Part shown: positions 10,851-21,800 of the stretch, piece by piece | Numbering within the stretch: position 1 is the stretch's first letter | Layout: every line of letters begins with the position of its first letter | Assembly (NCBI GenBank): GCA_005765155.1 | Contig: VCCP01000003.1 | Location: 2,790,001 to 2,854,000, forward strand | Length of the DNA stretch: 64,000 nucleotides | From: Zelopaecilomyces penicillatus | Lineage: Eukaryota > Ascomycota > Sordariomycetes > Hypocreales > Pseudodiploosporaceae | Direction of reading: 5' to 3' | Made by a program: the position numbers and the translations under genes | The notes under the pieces: model-generated | Seen by the model: the letters and a program-made list of their open reading frames with translations, nothing else | Database searches by the model: none | Told to the model about the DNA's origin: nothing

Positions 10851-13800
10851 ATGTCAGGTCAGGACCTTCCAATGGAAGAGAATTCATTAGAATTACAAGC
10901 TCTTCGGTCTCAGATACAGGAGCTCACACAGCAACTACAACAGCTACAGGCCCAATTTACAGTGGCCACAGCTACTAAGACTACTGAAGAACCGCCACAA
11001 CCTCAACCTAAGCCACCTCAATCGCTATTACAGCCAGCACAGCCTACGAATATACTGGGGGACCTAGCTTTAAAAGAGCTATCCAAGAAAATACAGGCCT
11101 TTCCAGAAGCTTATAGGTTAAGGGGCCCTGACAACTACGACCAATGGCTTCAGGCCCTGTCAATCCAGTTACAGGCACTTGGATTACCTACTTTTCTTTC
11201 AAACCCCACTATAAGCCTTAGCCTTAGCGACCACCATCAGGCTATTTTGCTTCTATTACTTCGTGACAGCTGCTCACAGCACCCACAAGCCTCTATAAGT
11301 TGGGTTACAACACCGCTGGAAGCTTATCAAATACTGAATAAGCAATACTGCCGCAGTGCTACCCTGCAGCGTGGAACCCTCTATAGCGCCTTTCACGAGC
11401 TTAGCTTTAGCAGCTACAAAGGCTCTATAGAGGCATTTAATAGCGAATTCAATACTCGACTTGCTAAGCTACAGTTAGCTTCAGTTACTATACAGCCCAC
11501 AGATCAGATAAATCAGTATCTAAAGGCTGTAAAAGAAGCTTTCCCACAGTGGGCTGAACGCCAAAGGAACAATATCAGGATTCATACAGCGCTTGGCACT
11601 TCACTAGATGCCCTGAATTTACAGTTCCTTATGGCGGACTTGCTAGAAGAGCTACAAGACAAAAGCTCTTTAGTTGCAAAAGCTAGCTCTTATAGGGCTA
11701 GAGAAGCTAAGGAACCTTCTAAAAAGACCTATAAGGACTTTAAAAAGAAGGAAAAACCGTCTAAATCCATTGAAAAACAGCCTTATAAGCCCTTTCAGAA
11801 GGATAAAAAGACAAAGAAGCCTGCTACTAGCAGCAAGGAACCTGATAAAGCTTCCTTTATGATAGGCACTTATAACCTATCTACAGATGACTGGAACACT
11901 GCAGCCAGCACCTGGAGCTCTGATTCTGAATCGGATATAGAAGGTTCAGAAGCTATAGAGCCTGAAGAATCAGCTTACAGCACTCATCATAACGCCAATC
12001 TGAAGAACGCCCTGCTATACGACACTGGCTCGACATGCCATATCATTAATAACAGAACCCTCTTTACTAGTTATAGCGCCTACAGTAAGAAACCAAGGCC
12101 TATAACAACTGGTGGCGGTCCAATCTATCCAAAAGGATCTGGAACAGCTGTATTTACAGTGCTTATAGGGCTTGAACCCAGGACTTATAGCACTCTAGAG
12201 CTGAAAAATGCACTATATATCCCTGATATGGATATAAATATAGTGAGTGAGGTAAAGCATTATGCTTCTGGCGGTACACTTCTGCGAGAGAAGCTATTTA
12301 CAGTGGACCGAACCTGCTGTGGACTGCTAAACTTCACTAAACACGGCTTCTTCCTTCAGCAAAAAGGGAAGCCCACACCTGAATTTACAGGGCCTTCCAA
12401 CCACTATTATAGCTATCCAATAGCGGTTGAAATCACCTCCAAACCCCCCTCTGGTGTGTACGAGGACCTCACTGAGCCCTCTGAACCAGCTAAACAGCTG
12501 CTGGAACCAACAAAAAGCCCTGAAATTTCAGGCCTATACACACCAGAAAGCTTTGATCCAGACTCAGGCCTGCCACAAGACCCACTAGAAGATGCTATAT
12601 CCCTTCTAGAACCCTCTGAAAACACTGTTACAGAGGGAGATACAGGTCTTTCAGCTAAAACTAGCTACCAAAAGCTGCTACAGCTAGCAGGGATTTGGCA
12701 CATCCGTCTCGGCCATATTGGCCTACAGCTGCTGAAAAAGACCGCTAAAATTTCAGCGGGCTTACCTGATTTTACTGCTATAAAAGAAGCAGATTTCTTC
12801 TGTTTAGCATGTATACAGGCTAAATCAGTACGCAGACCCTCTAAAAACCCGATTCTAGACCCGCTAGAAGTGCTAGAGGTTATAGAGGGAGACACATTTC
12901 AGATAAAACCAATCCCTTATAATAAGCTCTCTATAGGGCTTATTTTAGTAGAAAGAAAATCCCGTTATCGAACGGTTCTTTTACTACCTAATAAGGAAGG
13001 TTATACTGTCTTCTCTGCTATAAAGGGACTATTTAGAGGACTAAAAGCCCACTATAAAAAATACCCTCTACGGCTGCATTTCGACGGTGGAAAAGAGGTC
13101 TCAGCACTGCTAAAAGACTGGCTAGCAGGCAAAGGCATCGGTTTTAGCACATCTAGCCCCTATATTCATGAGCAAAATGGCCTGCCAGAACGCTCTATAA
13201 GGGTTATTTTAGACCGACTACGGGCTACCATGATCTGGGCCCAGCTGCCACTTTTTCTCTGGACCGCTATTTTACCTGCTATAGTTAACCTTATCAACTG
13301 TACAGCGGTTACAAACAGGGACCTCAGCCCGCTACAGCTCTTCTTACAAGAGCTAAAACCAGCTCTAGCAGCTAACAAACCAAATTTAACAGCCTACAGA
13401 GCTATTGGAGCATACTGTGAGGTTGTTATCCCTGCTGAGAAGCGCCAACAAGGCGCTAAACTAAGCCCTAAAACAGAACCAGCCAGGCTGCTGGCTACAC
13501 TAGGCAAAAATGTCTATTCGGTCTATATACCCTCCCGCCGGCAGGTAACTAAGACCTCTTTCCTTCGTATTATAGAAGGAATAGGCCCTATAAGCCAGGG
13601 CCTAAAGGGCAATTTTCACAGCCTTCAGAGCCCTTCTAGCTTAGAGGGAGAATTAGAAGAGCTTTACACCCCGCCAAAATCAACAGATCAACCTACCCTA
13701 AAGGATCTGACCGATTTACAAGCCCTTGATCAAGCCAGAAGACCTATCCAGCTGCCAGAGCCTGTACTACAGACGCCACAACAGCTATCACAGCCTGTAA

Positions 13801-15578
13801 CACAATTACCACAGCCTACTGAACAGCCTGAACAGCTGTCAGAAGACTCTGAACCTATGCAGCTAGATCTTGCCTACCCTATAGATATCTGCTATAAGCT
13901 AAAGGCAAAATTCACTGCTAAGGCTTCTTCAGAACCTGCTGGCTGGAAACAAGCCTTAGAAGACCCTGCTAAGGAACAGTGGATTAGCGCTATTTATAGC
14001 GAATTCCACCAAATTCTACAAGCTAAAGTCATGCATTTTATCCCTTTTTCAGAGGTTCCAAAAGACCGAAAAATCCTGAAAAATAGGCTTGTTTTTAAGC
14101 TTAAGAAGGATTCACAAAATCAGCCCTTAAAATATAAGGCTAGGCTTGTTATAAAGGGTTTTATGCAAATTGAAGGAAAAGACTACTTTGAAACCTTCGC
14201 AGCTACTAGTATTCCCCCCACCTGGCGGATTTTACTAGCTTTAGCAGCCTCTTATAACTGGGAAATCGAGCAAATTGATTTTATAGGGGCCTTTTTAAAC
14301 AGCCAGTTATCTGAGGATATTTTTATGGAATTTCCAGAAGGCCTGTCTTCCTTTATAGAGACCCAGACCCCTGGAAACCGGCCTTTAGCAGCTTTATTAG
14401 CCAAGCTTGGCTATAACCCTGCTATAAAACAGGTTATCCTGCTAAAAAAGGCCCTATATGGGCTAAAGCAAGGTCCCCGTGAATGGCAACAGCAGCTAAT
14501 TAAGCTGCTAGCTACTCTAGGGTTTCAACCCTTAGTCTCTGACCCGGCTGTCTTTATCAATGCTCAGACTAATACCTTTATTATTACCTACGTTGATGAC
14601 TGCCTTATTATAGGGCCGGACCTACCCTATATTAACAAGCTAAAACTCCTGTTAAATAAGGTCTTTGCTATAGAAGATAGAGGCCCTGTAGCCTTCTTCT
14701 TAGGGGTCCAAATCAGCCGTAACCGGGCTAAAAAGGAGCTATGGCTGCACCAGTCTCAGTATATTGATGAGGCTCTTCAGCGCTTTCAGCTGCAAGATGC
14801 AACCCCTACAGCTATACCCCTACAACCCGGAGCATTAAAAGAACCCCTAAAAAAGGTTCTTACCCCTGCTGAACAACAGACTTATCAGCAGATTATAGGG
14901 ACTTTAATGTACCTTATGCTTCTTTCCAGGCCTGATATAGCTTTTCCAATACAGTGGCTTTCTCGATATATGCAACAGGCCTATATCAACCACTATAATG
15001 CAGCTAGGAACCTTCTAAAATACCTGAAAGGCTCTAAAGAACTAGCTATCCTTTATAAGGCTTCAGACCTTATACAGGCTAAACAACTAGCTCTTCAGCT
15101 GCTAGGCTATTCAGATAGTGATTTTGCAGGCTGTAAAGCTACTAGCAAATCCACCTATGGGTATCTCTTTAAGCTAGCAAGCGGGCCTATCTGCTGGAAG
15201 GCAAAGAGACAGACTACTATAGCCCTCTCAACTACAGAAGCTGAATCAGATGCTTTAGTAGAGGCTATAAAAGAGCTAAAATGGCTCTCTGGGCTCTTTA
15301 TAGAGCTAAAAATCCCTCTTCAGCAGCCTATAGACCTGTATTGTGATAATACAGCCTCTATAAGTAATGCTAAGAACCCTCATCAGCATGCCCGAACTAA
15401 GCACACCCTGCTAAAATTCCACTATATTAGGCAAGAGACAGCTAGTAGGCTATTTAAGATAAATTATCTTACAACTAAGGCTATGCCTGCTGATGGGCTA
15501 ACTAAGGCTTTAACAGGCCCTGTTTTTCAGGGCTTTCTAAGCCTATTAAACCTGCAAAAACTCCCTATTAAAAGCTAG
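10851..15578 (+). CDS. Copia Gag-Pol polyprotein, 1575 residues, intact
   Basis: One open frame encodes the whole retrotransposon polyprotein. The N-terminus (residues 8-40) is Leu/Gln-rich and probably a coiled coil. A UBN2-like Gag follows, then a Lys-rich stretch (about 285-335) with no C-X2-C-X4-H-X4-C knuckle. The protease has D391-T-G-S. The integrase has an H-X5-H...C-X2-C zinc domain (about 616-655) and D, D and E catalytic positions near 680, 744 and 780. The RT has Y-V-D-D at 1247-1250, preceded by the YGLKQ-type motif. RNase H has Y-S-D-S-D-F-A-G near 1419 and ends with A-D-G-L-T-K. Start AUG at 10851. No stop, frameshift or intron. Gag and Pol are in the same frame, so their ratio must be set other than by frameshifting. 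Confidence 0.97.
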   Translation: MSGQDLPMEENSLELQALRSQIQELTQQLQQLQAQFTVATATKTTEEPPQPQPKPPQSLLQPAQPTNILGDLALKELSKKIQAFPEAYRLRGPDNYDQWLQALSIQLQALGLPTFLSNPTISLSLSDHHQAILLLLLRDSCSQHPQASISWVTTPLEAYQILNKQYCRSATLQRGTLYSAFHELSFSSYKGSIEAFNSEFNTRLAKLQLASVTIQPTDQINQYLKAVKEAFPQWAERQRNNIRIHTALGTSLDALNLQFLMADLLEELQDKSSLVAKASSYRAREAKEPSKKTYKDFKKKEKPSKSIEKQPYKPFQKDKKTKKPATSSKEPDKASFMIGTYNLSTDDWNTAASTWSSDSESDIEGSEAIEPEESAYSTHHNANLKNALLYDTGSTCHIINNRTLFTSYSAYSKKPRPITTGGGPIYPKGSGTAVFTVLIGLEPRTYSTLELKNALYIPDMDINIVSEVKHYASGGTLLREKLFTVDRTCCGLLNFTKHGFFLQQKGKPTPEFTGPSNHYYSYPIAVEITSKPPSGVYEDLTEPSEPAKQLLEPTKSPEISGLYTPESFDPDSGLPQDPLEDAISLLEPSENTVTEGDTGLSAKTSYQKLLQLAGIWHIRLGHIGLQLLKKTAKISAGLPDFTAIKEADFFCLACIQAKSVRRPSKNPILDPLEVLEVIEGDTFQIKPIPYNKLSIGLILVERKSRYRTVLLLPNKEGYTVFSAIKGLFRGLKAHYKKYPLRLHFDGGKEVSALLKDWLAGKGIGFSTSSPYIHEQNGLPERSIRVILDRLRATMIWAQLPLFLWTAILPAIVNLINCTAVTNRDLSPLQLFLQELKPALAANKPNLTAYRAIGAYCEVVIPAEKRQQGAKLSPKTEPARLLATLGKNVYSVYIPSRRQVTKTSFLRIIEGIGPISQGLKGNFHSLQSPSSLEGELEELYTPPKSTDQPTLKDLTDLQALDQARRPIQLPEPVLQTPQQLSQPVTQLPQPTEQPEQLSEDSEPMQLDLAYPIDICYKLKAKFTAKASSEPAGWKQALEDPAKEQWISAIYSEFHQILQAKVMHFIPFSEVPKDRKILKNRLVFKLKKDSQNQPLKYKARLVIKGFMQIEGKDYFETFAATSIPPTWRILLALAASYNWEIEQIDFIGAFLNSQLSEDIFMEFPEGLSSFIETQTPGNRPLAALLAKLGYNPAIKQVILLKKALYGLKQGPREWQQQLIKLLATLGFQPLVSDPAVFINAQTNTFIITYVDDCLIIGPDLPYINKLKLLLNKVFAIEDRGPVAFFLGVQISRNRAKKELWLHQSQYIDEALQRFQLQDATPTAIPLQPGALKEPLKKVLTPAEQQTYQQIIGTLMYLMLLSRPDIAFPIQWLSRYMQQAYINHYNAARNLLKYLKGSKELAILYKASDLIQAKQLALQLLGYSDSDFAGCKATSKSTYGYLFKLASGPICWKAKRQTTIALSTTEAESDALVEAIKELKWLSGLFIELKIPLQQPIDLYCDNTASISNAKNPHQHARTKHTLLKFHYIRQETASRLFKINYLTTKAMPADGLTKALTGPVFQGFLSLLNLQKLPIKS

Positions 15579-15598
15579 CTATATATATATAGCTTGCT

Positions 15599-15606
15599 AG
15601 AGGGAG
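15599..15606 (+). other. Polypurine tract of the copia element
   Basis: AGAGGGAG lies immediately before the 3' LTR and is preceded by a short ATATAT run after the ORF stop. This is the expected primer for plus-strand DNA synthesis. Confidence 0.8.
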
Positions 15607-16081
15607 TGTTAAAATAGGCGGGTTTTATATAACAGCCTGACCTGTTATAAGATTAGTAGCTAGACCTACTATAGCTTAGCAGCTAAACCTGCTATAGCCC
15701 TAGCAGCCAGACCTGCTATAAGGTAGCAGCCTGACCTGCTATAAGACCTAAAAAGCCCGTGCAGCCTGACCTGCTATATCAGGCTAGACTAGTAAAATAA
15801 GGGCTTATCCCTTATACCCCTCCCTTTCTTATTATTTGGAATGCTTAGAAATCTAAAGAAATATTATTTGGAATTCTTAAATAATTCCAAATAATCCTAG
15901 TATTATTTAGATATATAAGATAGCTGGATTCCTAGCTGAATCCTGCTTTCTTTCTCTATCAGCAATTCAATCACTTCTTTCTTCTTTTCTACAGACTTTA
16001 CTCTGGATAACTATTCACTGCCTTTCTTCCACTGCTATCACTACTAGCTTTAGTTATAACTTTATACTGCAAATTGCAATA
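15607..16081 (+). repeat. 3' LTR of the copia element
   Basis: 475 bp, identical to 9783-10257 except at three sites. Two of the differences are CG in the 5' copy and CA here. It starts TGTTAAAATA, ends GCAATA and is followed by the GATAT target duplication (16082-16086). Confidence 0.96.
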
Positions 16082-16086
16082 GATAT

Positions 16087-18435
16087 TATTATTAATACTA
16101 AGGACTTATTTAAGTCTTATATTTAAATACTAAAAAGAAGATTAAAAGATATAATAAAGGCTAGAGAAAAGATAACCAACTTTAAAAAGAAGCTAGCAAT
16201 AAAAATAGATACTATTAATAAATATATACTTTAATTAGAATATAATTAACTAATACTAAACAATCTAATACTTATATATAATATACCTAAGAAGCAGAAT
16301 AAATCTTATATAATAAAGATAATAATACACTAGTATAGCTTATATTAAATTACTTTATAAATAGATATTATTAAAGTATATATACTTTATATAATAAATA
16401 GGATTCTCTTAGATAAGATCTATTCTAAAAACCATTTAAAGAAGTTTATTAAAGATAAGTATAGCTAATAGATATCTAATACTAATATATAGCTCTTTAA
16501 ACCTAAAAATAAATAAGAACTATATAAAGAAAAGAAAGGGCTAGGATTATTAAATTATCTTATATACTTTAACTTATCTATTAATTAAATAATATCCTAA
16601 GACTCTAACTTTAATATTAATCTTAAAAAGGATTTTCTAAATTTATTATTAATTATTAAATCTTAATTTAAAGTTATAATCCTTAGCCTAACCTAATACT
16701 AAAAGAGTATATATTAATTATACTTACTTTAAATATATATATAACTTCTTATATACTTAAACTAAGGATTTCCTAATCTGAATTCTATTTAAAAATCCTT
16801 AATAGAGAGGATCTTAATAATATTTCTTAAAAGATATAGTAAATTTCACTCTTTATATATAATATTCCACTACTAATATATAAACCAACTATATTAAACC
16901 AATTATAATAGATAATTAATAATCTTAAACCTTAATTATAATAATTAAATTATTCCTATATTAATAATTAAATAATCCTTATTAATCTTATTCCTTTATA
17001 ATCTTTCTTTAATCTATATTAATTTGATTTTATTATACCCTTAAGTATAGGCCTACTTTTAGATCTACCCTATACCTATATTAACCAGAACTAAATAAAG
17101 CTTGTATTTATACACTTAAAACCTTTTCTTTTATTTTAAAAAACTTATTAAATTCCTATTAAAAACAGGAGTTCTTATAAATTATTTTAATATTATAATA
17201 CTATCTTTCTTTAACTTTTTTATTTATATAAATCCCTTTCTTATTTTATTATATATATATTTTATAATATTATATTAAATTAATTATACTTTTTTATTAA
17301 TTTATTTTATTTTATAAAGATTAATTAATACCTTTAAAAGCTAATTTATTTATTAATATTAAATTATTTAAATTATATAATTAATACTATTATCCTAAAA
17401 TAATTTACCTTATCCCTTTTAAACCAAACCTATATTCTAGTAATTAAGGAATTATTTAATTCTATTTATATCTATTAAATCCTATCAGGGTTTTCCTTTA
17501 TTATCTTATCTATATCCTATTTTATTATATATCTAACCCTTAAAATTAATAGCTAATATTTTTATAGATAAGGAGTAGTAGATATATTTAAGAAATCTAG
17601 AATAATTAGTCTCTTTAAGTCTTTAGTTTAGTCCTTTTTTAAGAAAGTTATTTGCTTTCTTTTATTCTTTGACTTAGATTAATAGTTATAAAGTCCTCTT
17701 TATTTATAATCTATATATCTATCCTATTTATAATTTAAATAATATTTATTATATTTATCTAGGATTAAAATATATAAATAATATAACTATATAATATACT
17801 CCTTAATAATTATAATAATAATTAAAAAGAATTATATATAATAGGAATATAGGATTAGATTAATAACCTTATAATAATTAATAAATAATAAGTAGATCCT
17901 TTCTTTTTATTTTATTAAGATATTAAAGAAATACCTATAAATACACCCTATTTCAATTAATATAAATATAAGATAAAGTACTTAAGTTTTTATAATAGAC
18001 TCTAATATAGAATATTCTTAAGTACTATAAAGATTATCTTTCTAGAAGTATTATTTAGGATTTTAGCCCTTAACTAGCTATATAAGAGTACTAGGTATAT
18101 CTTTTATAAACTTAATAATAAAGGATACCTTATAATAAAGAGAGTAATTTATCTAGTCTATATTTACCCTCTCTAGAATCTATACTTTAAATATTATTTA
18201 AATCTAAAAATAAAAAAGAGAATTAATATTAATTTATAAAGATTAAATAATATTAAACCAGAAAGACCTTATAACTTATTATCACTTCTATTATAGAAGA
18301 TAATTTAATACTATTAAAGAACTTAATATAATTATTCTATAATAAGATAACTTTATAAATAATTATACTATATAGAATAATTATATTTATAATAGAACTA
18401 ATATTAAAAAGCTAAGAATAAATATTATCTTAATT
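16087..18435. other. AT-rich, RIP-type sequence, no gene seen
   Basis: Continuation of the sequence interrupted by the copia insertion. It is extremely AT-rich and stop-dense in all frames. No RT, integrase or transposase motif was recognised. It ends where copy B of the 3.36-kb repeat begins. Confidence 0.5.
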
Positions 18436-21400
18436 AATTTCTATAATTAAATAATACTTATATTAAAAATCTAAAAAGAATAAGAGATAGATTAATAATC
18501 TTAAAATTAAAAGGATTAAATTATAAGATAAAAAAGGAAAAGTTATAAGAGCTAGGAGATATCTTTTTTAAAAAATATATAAATAAAAATATATATTACT
18601 TATTAGCTATAAATTATTATTAAATATAATAAAAAGCTATACTTTAAAGAAAAAGCTATTTATAATAAAAGATATCTTTAATTAAATAATTATATATAAT
18701 TATAAAGGGTTATTAATTTAAACCCTTATATACTTATAAAGCTCTCTTTTATAAAGAGATATCTTATATATATCATCCTCTTCTATCTCTATTATCTCTT
18801 CTAGTATCTATATTATCTAATTTTATTCCTTTAATCTCTACTATTATTTAATTATATCTCTATCTAACTCTTTATTAATATATAATATCAAAATAATAAA
18901 GAATTTCTAGAATATTTATACCCTTCCTTTAAATAAGTATTAAAAATATAAGTTTTACTATTATTATAGGAATAGTATAGCTTAAAAGAGATATAGATTT
19001 ATTTTATAAATATACTAATAAATATATTATATTTATAATAAATCTAGGGTTTTTTAAGTAACCCTGCTTTATAATCTCTTAATAAAACTAGCTTAATCTA
19101 TTATTAACTCTCTCTTAGAATTTTAATATAAATACCCTAGATTTAATAGTATATAGCCTTATCTCTATTATATAATTATTTCCTTAAAGCCTATAAGAAT
19201 AGAACTAAAGCGATTATCTAATCAAGCTTTATTAATTATTATATATATTAAAGAATAAAGATTAGGCTATTAATTTTATATTATACCCTTTACTTTAAAT
19301 TATACTCTATAGTATCTTTAATAATATATTTATAACCCATAAAGTAATATATATTTTTAAATTAAAGGAATACTTTTATATATATATATAAATCTCTTTA
19401 ATATTTTATATAAGTTTAGACCCTATAATTATTTAATACTTAATATCTATAATTACTTTAATAAACTAACTGCTTTTTATAAGAATATATTTAATAAGTG
19501 ATTCTTTATTAGATTTATTAATTATAAGAATATATATTAGTATTTCTTTATTTAAGATTAATTTAAAGGCTAGCTTTATATCTTTAATTTATAAATAGAT
19601 AAATAAATATATTATATTAAAGAGTTTATATATCTATAAAAGTAAATACTTTATAAGCTTAATCTCTCTTATAACTTTATATTTATTATTATTTTATATA
19701 TAAAGTAAGTATAAGGTTAAGAATATAGCTATTTATCTTTCTTTTAGATTTATATTATTATTAAAAGATTAATTAGGTTTTACCCTTATCTTAATTAAAT
19801 TAAAGAAGATTTAAATAAGATTAAATAGTCTTATAATAATATATTTTATCTACTCTTTAATAATCCTTTTTATTTATTACTAAGAGATTAATACCTATTT
19901 AATAGTTTAAATCAGTCTATATTTAATTATATACTTAAAGTAAGAAGTATTATATTATATCTTATTATTAATAAATTAAATATAATTAAATATTTATAAA
20001 GCTTTTATTATACTATCTTATAAAATCTTAATAATTAAATAATCTATAATTAAGATATAGATAAAGCACTCTATTTTATTTATCTAGAAGATATTATATT
20101 ATTCTTAATTAATAGGTATATCTTATTTATACTATATAATAACTCTAGAGTCTTTTATATATCTATAGAAGATAGCTTATTTATATTATTTATATAGATT
20201 ATTATAGTATTATCTGCTTACCCTATTAAAATATAAAAACCTATACTCTTTAAAGCTATTATTAATTAATAATTAAATAATAGATTTAAATATAATAAGA
20301 TAATTAAGCCTAAGATAATTAAGATTATTAATATAATTATTACTAAAAAAGCTAAGTTAATTATAATTTAGCCTAATAATAATTAAATAATAGTATTTTA
20401 ATAGTATTCTTTAGGAGTTAATAAGAATAAGTTATTTATTACTTATTTAATTTCTAAGCTTTTATTTAGGCTTAGTTTATTTATATATAATAGTATTAAG
20501 GATACTTAAGGATTACCTAATTAAGATTTATTAAACAAGAAATTAGAATTGATATTAATATAGCTTATACTATATTTAAACCCTTAGAAATAGATTACCT
20601 TTAAGGAATAGATAATTAAGTTAATTTCTTTAAATACTTTTATAGTTAACTTAGATAAGAATATTAATACTTCTAGGGATATTATTATAATCCTAATATA
20701 GTTTATTAATAGGAATCTAAATAGGGTATCTTAATTAGATAATAGATATCTTTCTTATAAATAGATTAACTCTCTTAATAGAGAAAAAGAAAATCCAGAA
20801 AAGAAGCAAAGGAGTTAATAAAAGGAATTAAACTCTTAGCCCCCTTTATACTATATACTACTAATTCAATCTATAAGATATAAGAAAGAGATTATTACTT
20901 AAATAGGTATTAATTTATCTTTATAATACTTAAAAGTAATAGAATATACTATAACTATTAAATTTATTAAAAAGATAAATAATATATTCCTTATTAAAAG
21001 GCCTATATTATATATTAAATACTCTAATAATTATATTAATCTTTATTTTAATAGAATAATTATAAAAGAAACCCTTTAATATATTAGAAAGATAATAAAA
21101 GCTTTCTTTAATAGGCTAATAATTTAAGCTATTTAATCTAATAGATCTAAATACTATACTATATAAGTATAATTAATAATATCTCTATCTATAGATTAAG
21201 TAATAGAGTTAAATACTTTAAAGATATTAAGGGAGTTAAAGGGATTAAATATTAAAGGAATATTTAATTAAAGATAAATAAAATAGAAGAAATAAAGTAT
21301 ATATATATAGATATCTAAAGGTTATATTTAAATACTATTGCTTAATTGATTATAAATATTATCTAACTTAATAATAGGGTTATCTTTAATATTTATTAGA

Positions 21401-21800
21401 AGGGTTTTAATAGCTAGGTTAAATATACCCCCTTATTAATTAATTAAGCTATAGCTATATAAGCTGCACTTAGATGGATTAAACTATATAAGTAGATAGG
21501 CCATACCCAGGCTATTTAAATAGGTAGATATTATTAAATTTAAGTTTTTTTCTTCTCTTCTATCTAAGAATTTTCCAATATATTTAAAAGACTAGCTATT
21601 AAAAAGCTATCTTCTTTATCTAATTAGTTATAGGATAATTAATTAATCCCTTAAGTTTAATTTATTATATCGCTGCTTTATAGCTTTTCTTACCTATTTA
21701 ATCCTTATAGATTATATTAACTATATAACTACCCTAAAATCACCCTATAATTCTATGGGTAGTGTTAGTATTATTATATATATTGTTTTCCTCTTATTAA
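18436..21800. repeat. Unidentified 3.36-kb interspersed repeat, copy B
   Basis: A direct, collinear copy of 5794-9154 with the same end points and nearly the same length. Many sites that are C or G in copy A are T or A here, the signature of RIP acting on a duplicated sequence. The small open frame at 21755-21958 straddles the repeat's 3' end and is AT-rich chance coding. Confidence 0.75.

Larger units (their letters stand above)
9783..16081 (+). mobile_element. Intact, recent Ty1/copia retrotransposon
   Basis: A complete element of 6299 bp. It has 475-bp LTRs at 9783-10257 and 15607-16081, a GATAT target duplication on both sides (9778-9782, 16082-16086), a primer-binding site at 10258, one uninterrupted polyprotein ORF (10851-15578) and a purine tract (15599-15606). 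The LTRs differ at three positions only: 9784/15608, 10193/16017 and 10216/16040, all G/A. The domain order PR-IN-RT-RH is that of Ty1/copia. It lies inside heavily RIP-mutated DNA yet is essentially unmutated, so it inserted recently or escaped RIP. The 591-bp leader (10260-10850) is non-coding and contains several CTATAAC/GTTATAACA-type inverted motifs. Confidence 0.97.

Noticed and set aside
12413..13378. Antisense ORFs of 70-76 codons inside the copia polyprotein
   Set aside because: Shadows of the strong + strand coding frame; no domain.
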